The notes beneath the pieces were generated by a model. It saw nothing but the letters and a program-made list of their open reading frames with translations, had not been told where the DNA came from and ran no database searches. 64,000 nucleotides of DNA from Arion vulgaris (Eukaryota; Mollusca; Gastropoda; Stylommatophora; Arionidae), in the NCBI GenBank assembly GCA_020796225.1, contig CM036753.1, positions 86,268,203 through 86,332,202 of the forward strand. The letters are read 5' to 3'. The translations under genes and the position numbers were made by a program. Positions within the stretch are counted from its first letter, which is position 1, and each line of letters opens with the position of its first letter. Of the stretch, positions 10,736-22,170 are shown in pieces.

Positions 10736-11784
10736 ATTATATTTCTCTAGATCGAAATATTCTCATCCTCCACAATAACTGACTATTGAATATCTAGATA
10801 TCTAGATATGCCTACCAGAAAATCCCTACTGGTCTGTCAGATCTTCACTGTCTACTGGATGTCTACAAATAACACCGGGTCTGCTCTGCTCGAGCTCCCT
10901 CCACAGAGATGTACAAGGTCTGCTCTCCTTGAGCAGCTGTCCTAACTTCTGCCTCTTTTCAGTCTCTCTCGAATTCCGTCCCACCGTATTTATACCAGGC
11001 TGGCATTATGCAATCTATAATCCTCCCGAAAGTTCTAGATCGCAGTTGTTTTTCTCAAAATGCTACGCTTAACAATAATCTATGAATTCCGTTCTTCTAA
11101 CTAGATGTCCTCATGTACTTTATCCTAGCAATCCAAATAATTGTCTCCACTTGTTTACCAATCTACGCATATACAATCGCATCATCCCTTCTCGAACATG
11201 GTTCTATGAAGTAATAAACATTGAATTTTCCTAACTTTGTCTTTAATTCATCGTCATTACCAACAATACGTTGTGTTATACCAAACCTTTAATCAGTTCA
11301 TCGTCGAATAGTACACGAATATCACGTGATGTTTACTACATAATACGTTTCTTATTTACGTCCAATTTTCTTGAGTACACCTTTTTCTCCTAGAATTGCA
11401 AAGGTTTTATAATGGCCTGGTCATTCCTTCCTTGCTTTCATTCTACTAGAAATATATCTTTGCTCATCGTTATCTCCTGGTATATACATATCTCCACTGT
11501 TACACAACAAAAATCAATGATAGATAGAAGGTCACATGATAATAATGATGATACCTGATTATATTAACCTCTTTATCTCAGCTCACATATACGCCATTGT
11601 TCTCCAACCACGTACGAATATGCAAAGTAACTATTAAATTCTGTCAAACACTTATATCACAGAAAATAAATAAAATCTAGCACAATAAATAAATTACTGT
11701 TGATTAATTTATTGATGTAATTGTTTGAGATATAAAAGTGTATTAGATTATTGGTTACTGAACTCCTATCATAGTACTCCTAGC
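10736..11784. other. Unassigned spacer
   Basis: About 1 kb of AT-rich DNA with an atatctagatatctagat palindrome near 10790-10808. No coding or repeat family was recognised. Confidence 0.4.
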
Positions 11785-12048
11785 AAACCCATTAGTGCTC
11801 AGTCTTCACCAGCAGATAAAAAAGGGTTTAAAAGCCGACTTCAATGCCCCTTACGGCTCGGTCCCTCTCCGCAGAACCGGCACGTCACCTACCGAGAGTA
11901 TTGCACAAAGCACGAACTCCGTAGCTCCAGCAACAATCCTAGGGGTCTCTGGAAAAATTGCACTCGTGAACAGAATGGCGCGGTCCGGACTCGAACCCAC
12001 GACCTTCGACTCACAAGACAAAGGGCTTAACTACTTAGTCACAGAGAC
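11785..12048 (-). mobile_element. tRNA-derived SINE, family D, copy 2
   Basis: On the minus strand the head is ggtctctgtgactaagtagt followed by taagccc, with a perfect B-box GGTTCGAGTCC about 45 bases downstream (plus-strand position about 11988-11998). The body shares gagtattgcacaaagcacga with copy 1. Unlike three other copies, its head is not tandemly repeated. The 3' limit is estimated. Confidence 0.8.
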
Positions 12049-12109
12049 CCATTAGCCACCAGCACAAGTCGAAGGGTATGCATAATGATGGTTCATGGCT
12101 CTCGCTAGC

Positions 12110-12400
12110 TAAGTGCACTACACATTATGCCCCTCACGCAACCAGTTCTGATTGTACAACGTGTAATTTCAAACTTCTTAAACCATTGGGTAGATTCAAT
12201 GTCATTGTTATCAAATAGGTTGTCACCGAGATACCGAAGGATGTCCTCACTCTTTCTCTTCAACTTTCCGACGATCGATGCTGTTAATGCATGCCCGTCC
12301 GTTCTCTCATTGCTGCGAACACTCGCATGTCTAGGACCATAGATCCACGTACATATCTGGAAGTTAAAACGACGATAGACAACATACACTCCTACCTCAA
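12110..12400 (-). pseudogene. LINE RNase H domain remnant
   Basis: A minus-strand frame reads RHASVRSNERTDGHALTAS and then VGKLKRKSEDILRYL. This corresponds to the GHAGVRGNERADRLA motif at the C-terminal end of LINE-encoded RNase H, where the conserved D of NERAD is a catalytic or metal-binding residue; here A has become T but D is kept. About 90 residues remain. Probably related to the fragment at 21085-21440. Confidence 0.65.
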
Positions 12401-12429
12401 CCTTTCCTTTTAGAGCATCGAGTATAGAG

Positions 12430-13150
12430 AACCGAAACATCGATTATGAGTTGAACGTAATAATGGTGCTCTAGTTCGTTCCAAAATTCGTGAACATCTT
12501 TACCGACCGATATAAAATCATCCACTTGACCGAAATTATTGATTTTTACATTTTTATATAGGTAACAGTGGCGACCTTCTAAAAGTATTTATAGTAAATG
12601 AAGTCCCAGAGAACAATTGGAGGGCAGCAATAACTTCCTCAACCTCATACTGGAAGTAGTTGTCCTGTATGCGCCATTCCTCTCTGCAATGACCCTTCTG
12701 TGCTAACAAATCCCACTCTGACTTCTCACTGCAATGCACAGACCCATACATATATACACTAACATCCTCAGCACATATGTTATCTGTTATGATGTGCTTT
12801 GTTGAGAGTTCAGCATTTATACTGCCCTAATCTCTATATTTCCTTCTAAGAATACTGATAACATTGTGGAAGTTGGTCTGCTCTCGTCTAGACAGATCCT
12901 TGCTTCTCCTATTGGTAGATTCATAACTATAGTCAGCTGGTCAATTGTTTCATTAAGCGTGAGCCGCCCATGAATTAGTGTGTGTCTCTGATCGTCACAT
13001 GAAAATTGTGGCAAATCATTTACAGGACTTAGCCATCAACAACAGTAAACGAGTCATCGATTTTCTAGGCACCACTTATACGTTCAGTAGTTTGCCATTG
13101 CTTTCTGAACGGTGAGGTCTACTTGTAATCTTCATAAAAATCCAAGGGAA
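12430..13150. other. Unassigned stretch
   Basis: Contains two small minus-strand frames (12554-12751 and 12817-13014) with no recognisable domain. I do not call them genes. Confidence 0.35.
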
Positions 13151-13194
13151 CTATTTGCTTCCAAACTTGTCCGCCACGGAGTTTGAACCAGGTA

Positions 13195-13500
13195 CAAAGA
13201 AAACAAACGTGGAGGTTTTAAATCAGGTCTGCACACAAAGAAACCTTATCAAAAGAATAAGAATCCGACAATCAAGGTTCTTCGGGCATATAATGCGAAG
13301 AGAAGGTTTAGAACATTTGGTGACTACAGGTAAAATTCAGGGAAGGAGAGATCGTGAAAGACAGAGGGAGAAGATGTTGGTTGGCCTGACATCATGGTTC
13401 GACAAAATATCGACGTCAGAACTGATTACATGCACCAAGCAAAGAGAGTTGTGGAGAGACATGATCGCCTACGCCGGCAGGCATGGCACTTGATTGATTG
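13195..13500 (+). pseudogene. LINE C-terminal fragment
   Basis: Open frame ending RQSRFFGHIMRREGLEHLVT, then TGKIQGRRDRERQREKML, LTSWFD and RELWRDMIAYAGRHGT before the stop and a ttgattgattga tail. FFGHIMRREGLE is the [FW].GH..R block seen near the end of many LINE ORFs. This is the longest copy here of the family also seen at 6021-6190. The initiator methionine of the frame is not a real start. Confidence 0.85.
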
Positions 13501-14431
13501 ACGCTTGGGTTGTGACCGAGCTCACTACCGCTTAAGCTACAGACCGATCGTTATATACGAAGACATCTAATCCTTTCGACTTCACTAAAGATGCTCCAAT
13601 TGTGTACACAAATTTTGCATCCTGGCACTATGTTCGCACCATTCTATCATCCAAGTCAAAGCATACGAATCTATGCTAATTAATGCGGTTCAGAGACGTG
13701 GACTGACTTGCACATAACAAGTTATCATGTATAGACCTGTCGGGATGTTTTGTTTTGATGGGGAGTTTGAAGATTTGAGAATTATGGCAGAAAAGCAGTG
13801 ATAAAATCAAATCGGTGACAAGTGAATCTTTCACTTGTTCATTGTCAAGCTAAATATATGTATATATATAAAGTACTGGATTTGGAGGACGATACACATG
13901 GTGTACACGGGAAAAAAAGATAAGCAAGAAGGAAATGTTTGTATACGATCTATGTATCAGGACAGCCATCGCCCTATACAAACAGTTTTCGTTCACAATG
14001 GCAGTCTTTCTTTTCTGGCGAGAATAAATAGAAAACACTTATCCACATGTGGTCATTCTGTAGTACCGACATGTTTCTCGTTGCATTCAACGACTGCGCA
14101 TATTTTTGCTAGAGGCGTTCATTGTTAACTCCATAAACATAGATTGCTCGCCTGGAATTCTTCTGTGGGCACCAAATTTAATCTCACTGCTATCAAAATT
14201 GAATTAAGTCTAGGACGGAAAAAAATAAAACACGGTCGTGGGAGTTAAATGTGCTTTTTCTTCAATTGTTTTTAATTTGGTTTTTCAAGTGCATCAATTT
14301 TGCATAACACAAGTAGTCTTCTATTAATTTCATTTCAAAACTTTGTTTGATAATGATCATTTTGACAAAAGGTAGACATAGTCTTTTGTTGTGCTTTGTA
14401 AACCTTCGCTTCATAACCATTTTTATTGGGT
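13501..14431. other. Unassigned spacer
   Basis: No recognisable gene or repeat. A short TA run occurs at 13855-13872. Confidence 0.4.
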
Positions 14432-14627
14432 CTTTTTTTTCCGATCCAGAAGTACTTGAGCTTTTAGCTCATCGGCTCAGTGCCATAGACATCGTTACCC
14501 TTCGGTTCGGTGCCACGAACACCGTAAATCTGGAGAACCTGTGGCTTTTCTGCCAGCCCGCGGATTTGAACCCGCACTCACAGGGAGCTTGTCACTCGTC
14601 GTCCAACGCGCTACGAACACGCTGGGC
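14432..14627 (-). mobile_element. tRNA-derived SINE, family C, copy 2
   Basis: Minus-strand copy with head gcccagcgtgttcgtagcgc, a B-box-like GGGTTCAAATCC at plus-strand position about 14565-14576, the shared ggctggcagaaaagccacag body and a T-run (plus strand, 14432-14440) as the A-tail. Ends are defined by comparison with the other two copies. Confidence 0.85.
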
Positions 14628-14639
14628 AGGTGGGTGAAC

Positions 14640-15479
14640 TATCGTTTAAAATGTCTTCCAGCAAGTATATGAACTATAATTGTTTATTATTTCCTTTGAA
14701 TGTTATTTTCAACGTAATAACAATGTTTCTCATCGGGGCGGAAACACCTCAGGGACGTTTCAAGATGTCTGTGGGCTTTCCGGTTGGTCTCTAGAATTGG
14801 GGTTCACTACTTCCAGTATGTTTACTAGAAATAATTTGAAATAATTACATAAGACAACGCCCATCATAAAGCATGTAACACGATATATTTTTTCCGTCGT
14901 ACCGTTGAGTGTTTCCATGATTCCAAAAGCAACGTCTAGCACGGGGTTAAGATTATTATGAGACAGTAGGAACTTTTTGTTTCTGTCCACTTCCAAACCA
15001 ACACTCTCCCAAAACATGATCCACACAATCTCGTTTCACAAATCAGTCTTTCTTTAGTGTAGTTGATGCTGCTAACACTGCCTATGGCCTTTTATATAAC
15101 TCTCTTTGAAGTGAGATCACCGGAAATATAGCTTCCAATGCCATATCCATCATGGCTTTCTTTTAACACACATTTGATTGTTTCCACGGTAGAGAAACTC
15201 AGTTTTGAGACTTAACAAGGTGTACATATATGTGCACTGATAATATTTATATTTTCAATATGTCAACGGTAATTAGAAAGTGTCGGCAAAAATAGGTCGT
15301 TTTTGTTTGTTTTTTAAAATTAAGTTTTATATCTTTGGCCTTAAATGAAATAATTACTAATGTGGTTATTTTTGTTTTGTCAGAAAGTGTTGTCTAACAA
15401 TGAAACAGTCGTACTTTACAATTATTTTCCCACCACCCTACCCTTCCCCTCCCACAAAATAACTCAGATAAAGTTGATA
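14640..15479. other. Unassigned spacer
   Basis: No recognised feature apart from a minus-strand frame at 14760-15026 without domain similarity that I can name. Confidence 0.35.
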
Positions 15480-15810
15480 AAGATATTTCATACTTAGAGA
15501 ATTTCAAACAAAAGTTTGAAAGTGACAATAATGTCGCTATTATGTTTAAGACAATGTCTAGTTACAACGATAAAGATTTAATTGTATCTTATAATGCTGC
15601 ACTAGTGATTACAAAATGTAGTAAGCCTCACAACATTGGAGAAAACTCATGTTTACCCGCTGTACGGGAGGTAATTAGCATAATGATGGTAAAAAATCTA
15701 AGAAACATGTTTTCTTCCATTCCATTTAGCAACTGTACTGTTTGAATCGGACTAGATGAGATGACAAGCGCTGTTGAAAATCTGGTGTCTACTGGTTAGC
15801 AATATACTGA
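15480..15810 (+). pseudogene. hAT transposase remnant (ZBED5/FAM200-like)
   Basis: A frame at 15542-15745 reads SYNAALVITKCSKPHNIGEN, then CLPAVREVI and IPFSNCTV, followed after a stop by DEMTSAVENLV. This matches the SY..AL.IA..GKPHTIGE...P......E.....IPLSN.TV..RI..M..D.E..L pattern of hAT-family transposases domesticated in, or related to, the FAM200/ZBED5/GTF2IRD2 group. It corresponds to the part just before the catalytic domain; no DDE residues are preserved. Two hAT-type MITEs lie at 57.8 and 58.2 kb, but I cannot show that this element mobilised them. Confidence 0.7.
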
Positions 15811-16089
15811 ATTTTAATTAAAGTTGAATGAAAGTATTGTGTGCAATAGCGTAGATTTGATGCTCGAGTACATAAGAAAAATAAATAAATAAAATATGTT
15901 AGAGGATAATGCTATTTGTAAAACTACTGACAGCGGATACAAACTCGGACTTTTGGCGAGTGTATTAAAGTTTGAGAACATTTTAACGCAATCCTAAATA
16001 GACCTGATACACTAGAGTGACTTAAGTGTTACGAAGATGCAAGAAACAACATTCTGCCAATTAAAGAAGAATTGATAAATTGTCAATGA

Positions 16090-17580
16090 CATCACGGAGG
16101 CTCTCCGTTCTCTGAAAACAGTATAGCGGCAGGCGGTGACAACATTACTGCAGAACCGCTCGGCAGATGATACCGCAATTAACCAGGTGCAAGATCTATT
16201 TAATAAAATATGGGAAGAAGAAACAGTGTCAGAACAATGGAAGAAAAGAATAATTGTTAAGATCTCCCCAAATATGGGATCTAATAATTGCAACAATTGG
16301 AGAGGATCACTCTGCTATCAGTAAAGACCGAGACGTTTCCCAAAATCATTCTCAATAGAATCAAAGGAACCTTGAATACTACCCTCGCCCGAGTGGTTAC
16401 CGGGGCCCAAATTGGGGTGTAAAGAATAAAACCACTGTTACTTGCCACGCATGTCGTAAGAGGCGACTAAGGAGGTTGGACGTGGGGCTAGCTACCACAC
16501 ACCGTAAAAACACTAGATGGCTACAGAGCGGAGAGCGAACCGAGTAAACGCTGGCTGAAACCGGACACATCGCCGAAGGATAAGCACCAGAGCTTCAAAT
16601 GGTACTGAAGATGTGACGTAAAACATACCAATGCTAAGGCTGCATGAATCAGATTTTCACATGAATAGAATTTATGGGGAGATCCGGTTTCGGTCTGGGC
16701 GGTGATCGCGAGAGAGAGAATACTACCCTGAGTGAAGAACAAACTGGTTTTTAGACCTGGAAGAGCTGCTTAGATCACATAATTACAACATTAATACTAA
16801 TTTTGAAGAAACGAATTGTGAAGTAACAATATCTTCTCTTAAATATCATTGCTTTTTTAAAACATTGTTGATAGTCTACACATAATCTTCCTATGGAATA
16901 TTCTGAGATGCTATGGAGTACCAGCTAAAATAGTAAACATCATATAAAAGCTGTAGTGAAACACGTACAATAAAAGCTGTATGATGGTTCACGGTGTGCA
17001 GTGGGGCGCTGACGATGGTCAAAGTGATTTGTTTATGGTTGCAACCGGAGTAAAGCAAGATTGTATTTTATAGCTGCTATGGTTGAGAGTTGAGTGGCCA
17101 TTGACTGATGATCACAAATGTTCCAGTGGAGAAATTGACATCGATCGTGTGGAAAACAGACAACATACCGATTTGTAATTTGCAGATGATATTTATTTTC
17201 TTATTAAGTAAAAACATCTACGATATGCTACAACAAAAACAGTCAGCTCACCCATAGCGTTCAAAGTTGGACTCAGATACGCTAAGATAAGTCAAATACA
17301 ATGAAGACACCTATAACAACGAATGTAACAACTGTTATAAGAAAAAAAGATGGTGATATGTTGGGCGTATTCTGATAAGAAATGATCAAGCAATCACAAT
17401 GCAGACATTGAAATGGAAAGGTAAATCGTTCAAGAAAATAAAGAGAACACCCCTGGGAAAAGAAGCGAGATATGTCGGACTGAATTCCATAAAAGAAACT
17501 GAAGAAATTGTCCATGATAGAGATGGTAGGGAGAAAATGTTTGCATGCCGTATGTAACGAATAACGGTAAGTGAGGAATA
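16090..17580 (+). pseudogene. LINE reverse transcriptase, decayed, split by a SINE
   Basis: Most complete plus-strand RT in the window. In order: INQVQDLFNKIWEEETVSEQ then WKKRIIVKI and NNWRG near 16170-16305 (RT fingers), ILNRIKG.LNTTL at 16350-16385, then after a 332-base SINE the continuation LSEEQTGF and DLEELL, LRCYGVPAKIVNII near 16905-16945, ATGVKQDC near 17040-17065, a FADDI catalytic box at 17179-17193, and a WWRYVGRILIRNDQA block at 17350-17395. It ends LGKEARYVGLNSIKE and a gtatgtaacgaataacgg 3' sequence shared with 10085-10185 and 30478-30720. Many stops and frame changes; inactive. The SINE target-site duplication restores the RT order exactly, which supports both calls. Confidence 0.85.
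16386..16717 (+). mobile_element. SINE family A, full copy with 12-bp TSD
   Basis: 332-bp insertion flanked by the direct repeat gaatactaccct at 16374-16385 and 16718-16729. The head cgcccgagtggttaccgggg resembles a type II tRNA A-box (GCCGAGTGGTTA). It then has cgtaagaggcgactaaggag, a middle with gcggagagcgaaccg and ccgaaggataagcacc, and a (GA)n 3' tail. The inverted copy at 59598-59942 is collinear throughout. The first 110 or so bases are shared with family E elements, whose remainder differs. Transcription by pol III is inferred from the head only. Confidence 0.9.
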
Positions 17581-17879
17581 CCATATTCGTATTTTGAATC
17601 CTTTTCTTATAATATTTATTGAACCATCGTGGTTCAAATTTTAAAATATTGTATTGCTACTGTAGTCTGATTATTTTTTAGAGTTGGTAGTTAAATGAAT
17701 ATTATGTGTGGATACTAAAAAGCACTGGAAAAATTTGAAAGTCAATATAGACCGAAGTTAAGTTATTATAGAAAATTTAGAACAAACATACATTACATTT
17801 TGTTGCTAGATCTTAATATTGAAAAGGTAGTGATAAGCTACAGATATTGATATATTTTATTATAAAAATAAATACTACA

Positions 17880-18425
17880 TATTAGTATGATGTGTTCTGT
17901 TAAAACTAAGGCAGAACTTCACCTGCAGTGGATTCCATCTCACTGTGGCATTGAAGACAATGTGAGTGCCGATGTTTTGGCTAAGGAAGACAGGGCTAAA
18001 GAACAAATCTACCAACCACTGTCTTCTCAAGAGGTCAAGAGAAGGTCAAGAGAAGGTCACGATCGTTAAGAGAAAATATGCAGTAGACTGGAAGACACCC
18101 ACACTAATATGATTATGGAAAGTGCTTTTTCAAAGACCTCAGCAGAACAGATCAGGTCTTGTATTTTGCCTACGTACCGGAAACTACAGACTCAACAGAC
18201 ACATAGACTAAGAACAAGTCAAACAGCTCTCTGCCAATGTCAACATGCGGAATAGACACTGCGAGCATTTCCTTCAAGATTGTCCCTTTTGGATGAGCTG
18301 AGAAGCAACTTGTGGCCACACTCAGTTGACATGAAAACTAAACTTTTGGGAAACCTGACAGACCTGAAGCTGACTGTCAGTTTGTCGCCACAGTATAATA
18401 AGTACATGACCAGAGATCACTGAAT
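17880..18425 (+). pseudogene. LINE RNase H and C-terminal region
   Basis: The frame at 17887-18069 reads AELHLQWIPSHCGIEDNVSA then DVLAKE, the WIPSH.GI.GN..AD.LAK motif at the C-terminal end of LINE RNase H. Downstream, decayed sequence gives an LRT.Q-like segment, a histidine/cysteine-containing stretch and DELRSNLWPHSVDMKTKL then LGNLTDLKLT. The 3' end catgaccagagatcactgaa is shared with 34562-34860 and 58045-58680, where it is followed by (GAA)n. RNase H degrades the RNA strand of the cDNA hybrid during retrotransposition. Inactive. Confidence 0.8.
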
Positions 18426-19639
18426 AAAAATTATTTTGTAAATATTGAATGTCAACACAAATATCACATCAGCTTCATAAAAAGGCAAACTGAGTGTGTG
18501 ACGTTTAATTTGTAAAAATATTACGCATGTCTGAAATAAGAGGTTTTCTTCGTGAAAGCTTTTCAACGTTAGTAACTCAGGCATCGAGGGGGACGTTTTC
18601 TGAACAATGGAAGAATTTTACATCGAACATGACATAGGCTCATGCGAGGGCAAGCGAGAAGTGTGTTTAACCAGCGAGTCACGGGAACTATCAGCATGCT
18701 TGGCATTCGACATTTGATGAAAGACATGAATGAGAACCTAAATAATTTCCCATAGTACAGTGACGTATCGTTTGTTACGTTGTTGCATAGATTACAGTCA
18801 GGATATTTCTCTCTGCGACTTTCCACAGCTTCTGTGTACATGTATTTTTTACTGCGATATATTTCAGACCGAATTTGCTTCTCTCAACGATTTCTAGTCG
18901 CTTAACCAGACATCATCTGTTAACAGAACACTGCTTGTAAGTGAACTAGAGTCTTGGTCAGCTTAAGTTTACTAACCTTGACATCTGCGATGTCTTTGAT
19001 CCCTTATCATTCAAATCTTACATTTTTTCGAGTTCCTCTTCCCATCTTTATTTATTTCTCTGTCGATCATTTTTTCCGTGATTTTAATGATGCTATAGTG
19101 ATGATAATAATTATACTAAAAATTGTAATCTTTCAGTTCTCTTCAGAGCACATGACCTAACAAACATTCGCCATTAGATTTTTATTCTGCGAAATCTTTT
19201 CCAATTTTTTCCATGTTTTTCCAATTACCCAACATCTTTTTCCACTTCACATTCTGTGCTGGTTTGTTTTTTTGACTTCCTCTATTTCTTTTTTATGTGG
19301 ATTTCAGAGCAAGGTCAACGATGTTATATTATTTGCTGGTTTTCTTAATATATGTTTTTATCTAAGATGGCGTTAGTGCTAACATTATAATAATGATGAT
19401 GAATAACAAAGTCTTACCTGAAACATCAGTACGATTATCCAGATTGAACCACACAGAAATTTCATCTTAGATAGTCTGAAACGACAACAGTCACAAATCA
19501 ATCAAAGTATCCCAAAAATCCATTAAAATTTAATAACAATTAACATGTGTACATTTGAAAGAAATGTCACATGAATCCAGTTCGCTGACTAAAAAACAAG
19601 ACTATGATAACATACATCAAGTATCAGATTGTTATCAGT
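18426..19639. other. Unassigned AT-rich stretch
   Basis: About 1.2 kb in which I see no gene, tandem repeat or known dispersed repeat. Confidence 0.35.
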
Positions 19640-19745
19640 TATATGAAGACTATCATCATAGCACTCCGGACATGTGCATAGGTGCTCCGATCTCCGCCTC
19701 AGCAAATCCAGCAGCAAATCAGACTGTTATTGTGCGCAGTGCACT
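19640..19745 (-). pseudogene. 3' fragment of an RNase H-type LINE
   Basis: Inverted relative of the end of 824-1095: the shared blocks are ctccggacatgtgcataggt, gctccgatctccgcctcagc and aaatccagcagc. Only about 100 bases are recognisable. Confidence 0.55.
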
Positions 19746-20137
19746 TCACTAAAGAAGTAAATCATATATCAAAGCAAACTTCTCTCGAATACTATCGCAG
19801 ATAATCAGTACAGTAGAAATCAGCATGTGTCAATATTGAAAGACCTCACGTACACGACATATATTAAATATATCATAAAGTCTCTATACATTTGAATTCA
19901 AACACCTCTCTCAGTTTATTTTTATTTCTTAGAAGATCTCTAATCTTCCTTGTAGCGAGATCGATGTTTAATCTTAGTTCTTCCTGATACACAACATTTT
20001 CATATCATAGTTCCTAGATCGATGTTTGATCTAAGTGTGTTCTCTGTGTTGTTGTCGCGTACTGTGCGCTCGTCTCACGCTCCAAAAGTACTTAGTTCTC
20101 CTTCTGTGAGGAGCGTTCAGGCTATTTTCCATTAATT
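19746..20137. other. Unassigned stretch with a diverged short duplication
   Basis: The block gagatcgatgtttaatctta at about 19958 recurs as agatcgatgtttgatctaag at about 20016. Otherwise unassigned. Confidence 0.4.
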
Positions 20138-20262
20138 CTTGATCTCAATGTAGACGAGATAGAAATCCTAGTGATATCGGAGACGAACGATATCATTTTA
20201 ATCCCTTGTGGTTAAGTTGAGCACGTAAAAAAAACACCTTTGGTAGTTGAAAATCGATAAGA
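20138..20262 (+). mobile_element. SINE family H, partial copy
   Basis: Contains gatctcaatgtagacgagat, tcggagacgaacgat and gagcacgtaaaa in the order seen on the minus strand at 51430-51660 and 60020-60285. Only the central body is recognisable here. Confidence 0.6.
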
Positions 20263-20309
20263 GTAGACTTGGAAAGTCATTGTTCAGCGGTCCTTTCCCC
20301 TCCCCCAAT

Positions 20310-20605
20310 AATATTTAAACAATTAGGTCGACAAGTACCACTCTTGACGATCGTGAAACGGCGTAAACTTGCGTGGTTTGGGCATGTGATGAGACATAGC
20401 TCACTCTCTAAGACTATCCTACAGGGAACAGTTGAGGGTGGAAGAAAGAAAGAAGGACAGAGAAAATCCTGGTTTGACAACATCAAGAGCTGGTTGGGGC
20501 AGAGTTTCTTCACGCCTCGGAGGAGTTAAAAGACAGAGATTCATGACGTGCTTTTTATGTTGATGTCTTCACAGTGAGACTCCTACGACCCTAACGGGTT
20601 ATGGG
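20310..20605 (+). pseudogene. LINE C-terminal fragment
   Basis: Frame reads KRRKLAWFGHVMRHSSLSKT, then ILQGTVEGGRKKEGQRKSWF and DNIKSW. The WFGHV.RH.SLSKTILQGT.EGGR...RQRKSW pattern is a widespread LINE ORF terminus. The sequence after the stop (gactcctacgaccctaacgg) belongs to the 3' end. No upstream domains are present. Confidence 0.85.
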
Positions 20606-20619
20606 CTTTATTATTATAT

Positions 20620-21084
20620 TATAAATAAAATTACTGCAAACTTTCACCATCCTTAAAATTACATCGAGGACTTCTAGAGTTTGTGCTCTGCTATTGTGAC
20701 CTTCTTGTGTCAGGAAAAAATGGAGCAAACGTGGATGTTCACCAAAGTGTAATCTTGTTTCTATCAATCAGCTAATCAATCATGTTTCATCTGACATTTA
20801 ATAACAAACATCTTTCATTTCATAGTTACTGGACTAATGTTTGATTTCGGCCTTCAGTTACACAACGCTGCTGTCATCTCTTCTTAATTAATATTATTTC
20901 TTATTCCTCTTCGTCATACAATTATCCTGTCATAGTTCTTATATTGATATTAGTTGCCAGTTCCTCCCCTTATCATACATCTATCATGTCATAGTTAGTA
21001 GTTCAGTTATTTGGCGCCACATTTCTGATGACTACTTACGTGATTAGTTGACTTTCTGCTGAAGTAACAGTTTCAATTTCAGTT
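20620..21084. other. Unassigned spacer
   Basis: Nothing firm. The words catagtt.ctg and ttgatatt recur loosely at about 20820, 20930 and 20990. Confidence 0.35.
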
Positions 21085-21440
21085 TGAAATATCTTCATTG
21101 CACTCCAGACATGTCCATAGGTGATCCGATCTCCTTCGCAATATTCACAACAGCGTCCAGTGACTGACCGTACCAGTTCGATTTTGAATGATGAACCTAC
21201 TCATAGACCAGTTATGTGTTCTTTTATTGCTACTTCAATCTTCAAACCCAGCTCCTGTAATCTAGTAGTTATAGATTGGTTTAAATGAAAATCTTCTTTG
21301 CGGCCGCACTCTATGAGGGAGTTCAAAATATCAGCTCTATCCATTGACTGGCCCGCTGATGTGGTGGCACGGCCAGCCAGCCTGTCTGCTCTCTCATTGC
21401 CAACCACACCAGTATGCCCCGGAACGAACATATGATCATC
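21085..21440 (-). pseudogene. LINE RNase H domain, C-terminal part
   Basis: Minus-strand frame starting FVPGHTGVVGNERADRLAGR, then ATTSAGQSMDRADILNSLIE. The VPGHTGVVGNERAD motif contains the final catalytic aspartate of RNase H. The chain continues through QELGLKIEVAIKEH into a degraded end matching 19640-19745 (gacatgtccataggtg). It is the best preserved RNase H piece in the window. The upstream RT is missing. Confidence 0.85.
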
Positions 21441-21689
21441 TCTAGAACTTGCTAGTACTTGATTTTATTGTATTTTTACTCAAGTAGCTCTAGATTTTCG
21501 TACATCGCGTACTAAAGTATCAGATATTCATTGCTAGTCTTGCTTGCACTGTATACTGTGTTTCATTTTCTCTATGAAAGTCGCATTAATTTAGTTCATG
21601 TGAACTGTGTCTATGCATAAATCAACAGTGTTTCAAATCCCTATATAATTCATTTTTTCCTGAGTCGTCGCAGGAACTACTCTGTAAGG
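21441..21689. other. Unassigned spacer
   Basis: Nothing recognised. Confidence 0.4.
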
Positions 21690-22030
21690 GATCTTCGTCT
21701 TCTTTCTTCGTCGTTCGTTCTTCACTGACAATTTCTTATTGTGATATATAATTGATCTTTGACAAGAACGTTTTTTACGTTGTGCCAATTATGCTCCTAT
21801 GGTGACTAGGCCAGCACATTCGGTTTCGCCAGCATTTTATTTACTAAGGTAGCTTGCCCTAGGATTTGCTCTTTTACGATTATCTTTCGTCATATATTTG
21901 AGCTTTATGATCTACGCCAAAGAGCTGTGCAGCCTTTCTGACTATGTTCGGATTAGGAACATTTCTCAGTCTTTTCGGGGCACATAAGCTTGTCCTGGGA
22001 CGGCATCTTACTTGTGCAACACACCATGAA
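21690..22030 (-). mobile_element. SINE family E/G-related, diverged
   Basis: The block at 21710-21770 (cgttcgttctt, gatctttgacaagaacg) matches the 3' part of the family E copy at 49690-49750. Beyond it the sequence gtgccaattatgctcctat, then aggccagcacattcggttt matches repeat G at 28650-28960 and 29765-29960 rather than the E head. So E and G share a 3' portion but differ upstream. Confidence 0.55.
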
Positions 22031-22170
22031 AAGTGTCGGCCTTCGCCATTGTTCGGAGTTGGACAGCCTGTCAAATCTTTACAATTGGCCTCACTTTTCT
22101 GACCACGTTGAGTTTATTCCGGAGTAGGAACATTTTCAGTCTTTTCGAGGCGCGTGTCGGCACTTGGCAA
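21880..22170. repeat. Diverged two-copy duplication, about 171-bp spacing
   Basis: The words aggaacattt and cagtcttttcgrggc occur at about 21955-21982 and again at 22126-22152. Adjacent sequence is GC-richer and unassigned. Confidence 0.55.

Noticed and set aside
10788..10808. atatctagatatctagat palindrome as an operator
   Set aside because: Short AT-rich palindrome with no regulatory context; expected by chance in such DNA.
12554..13014. Two small minus-strand frames
   Set aside because: About 65 codons each with no known motif, and no splice or promoter support.
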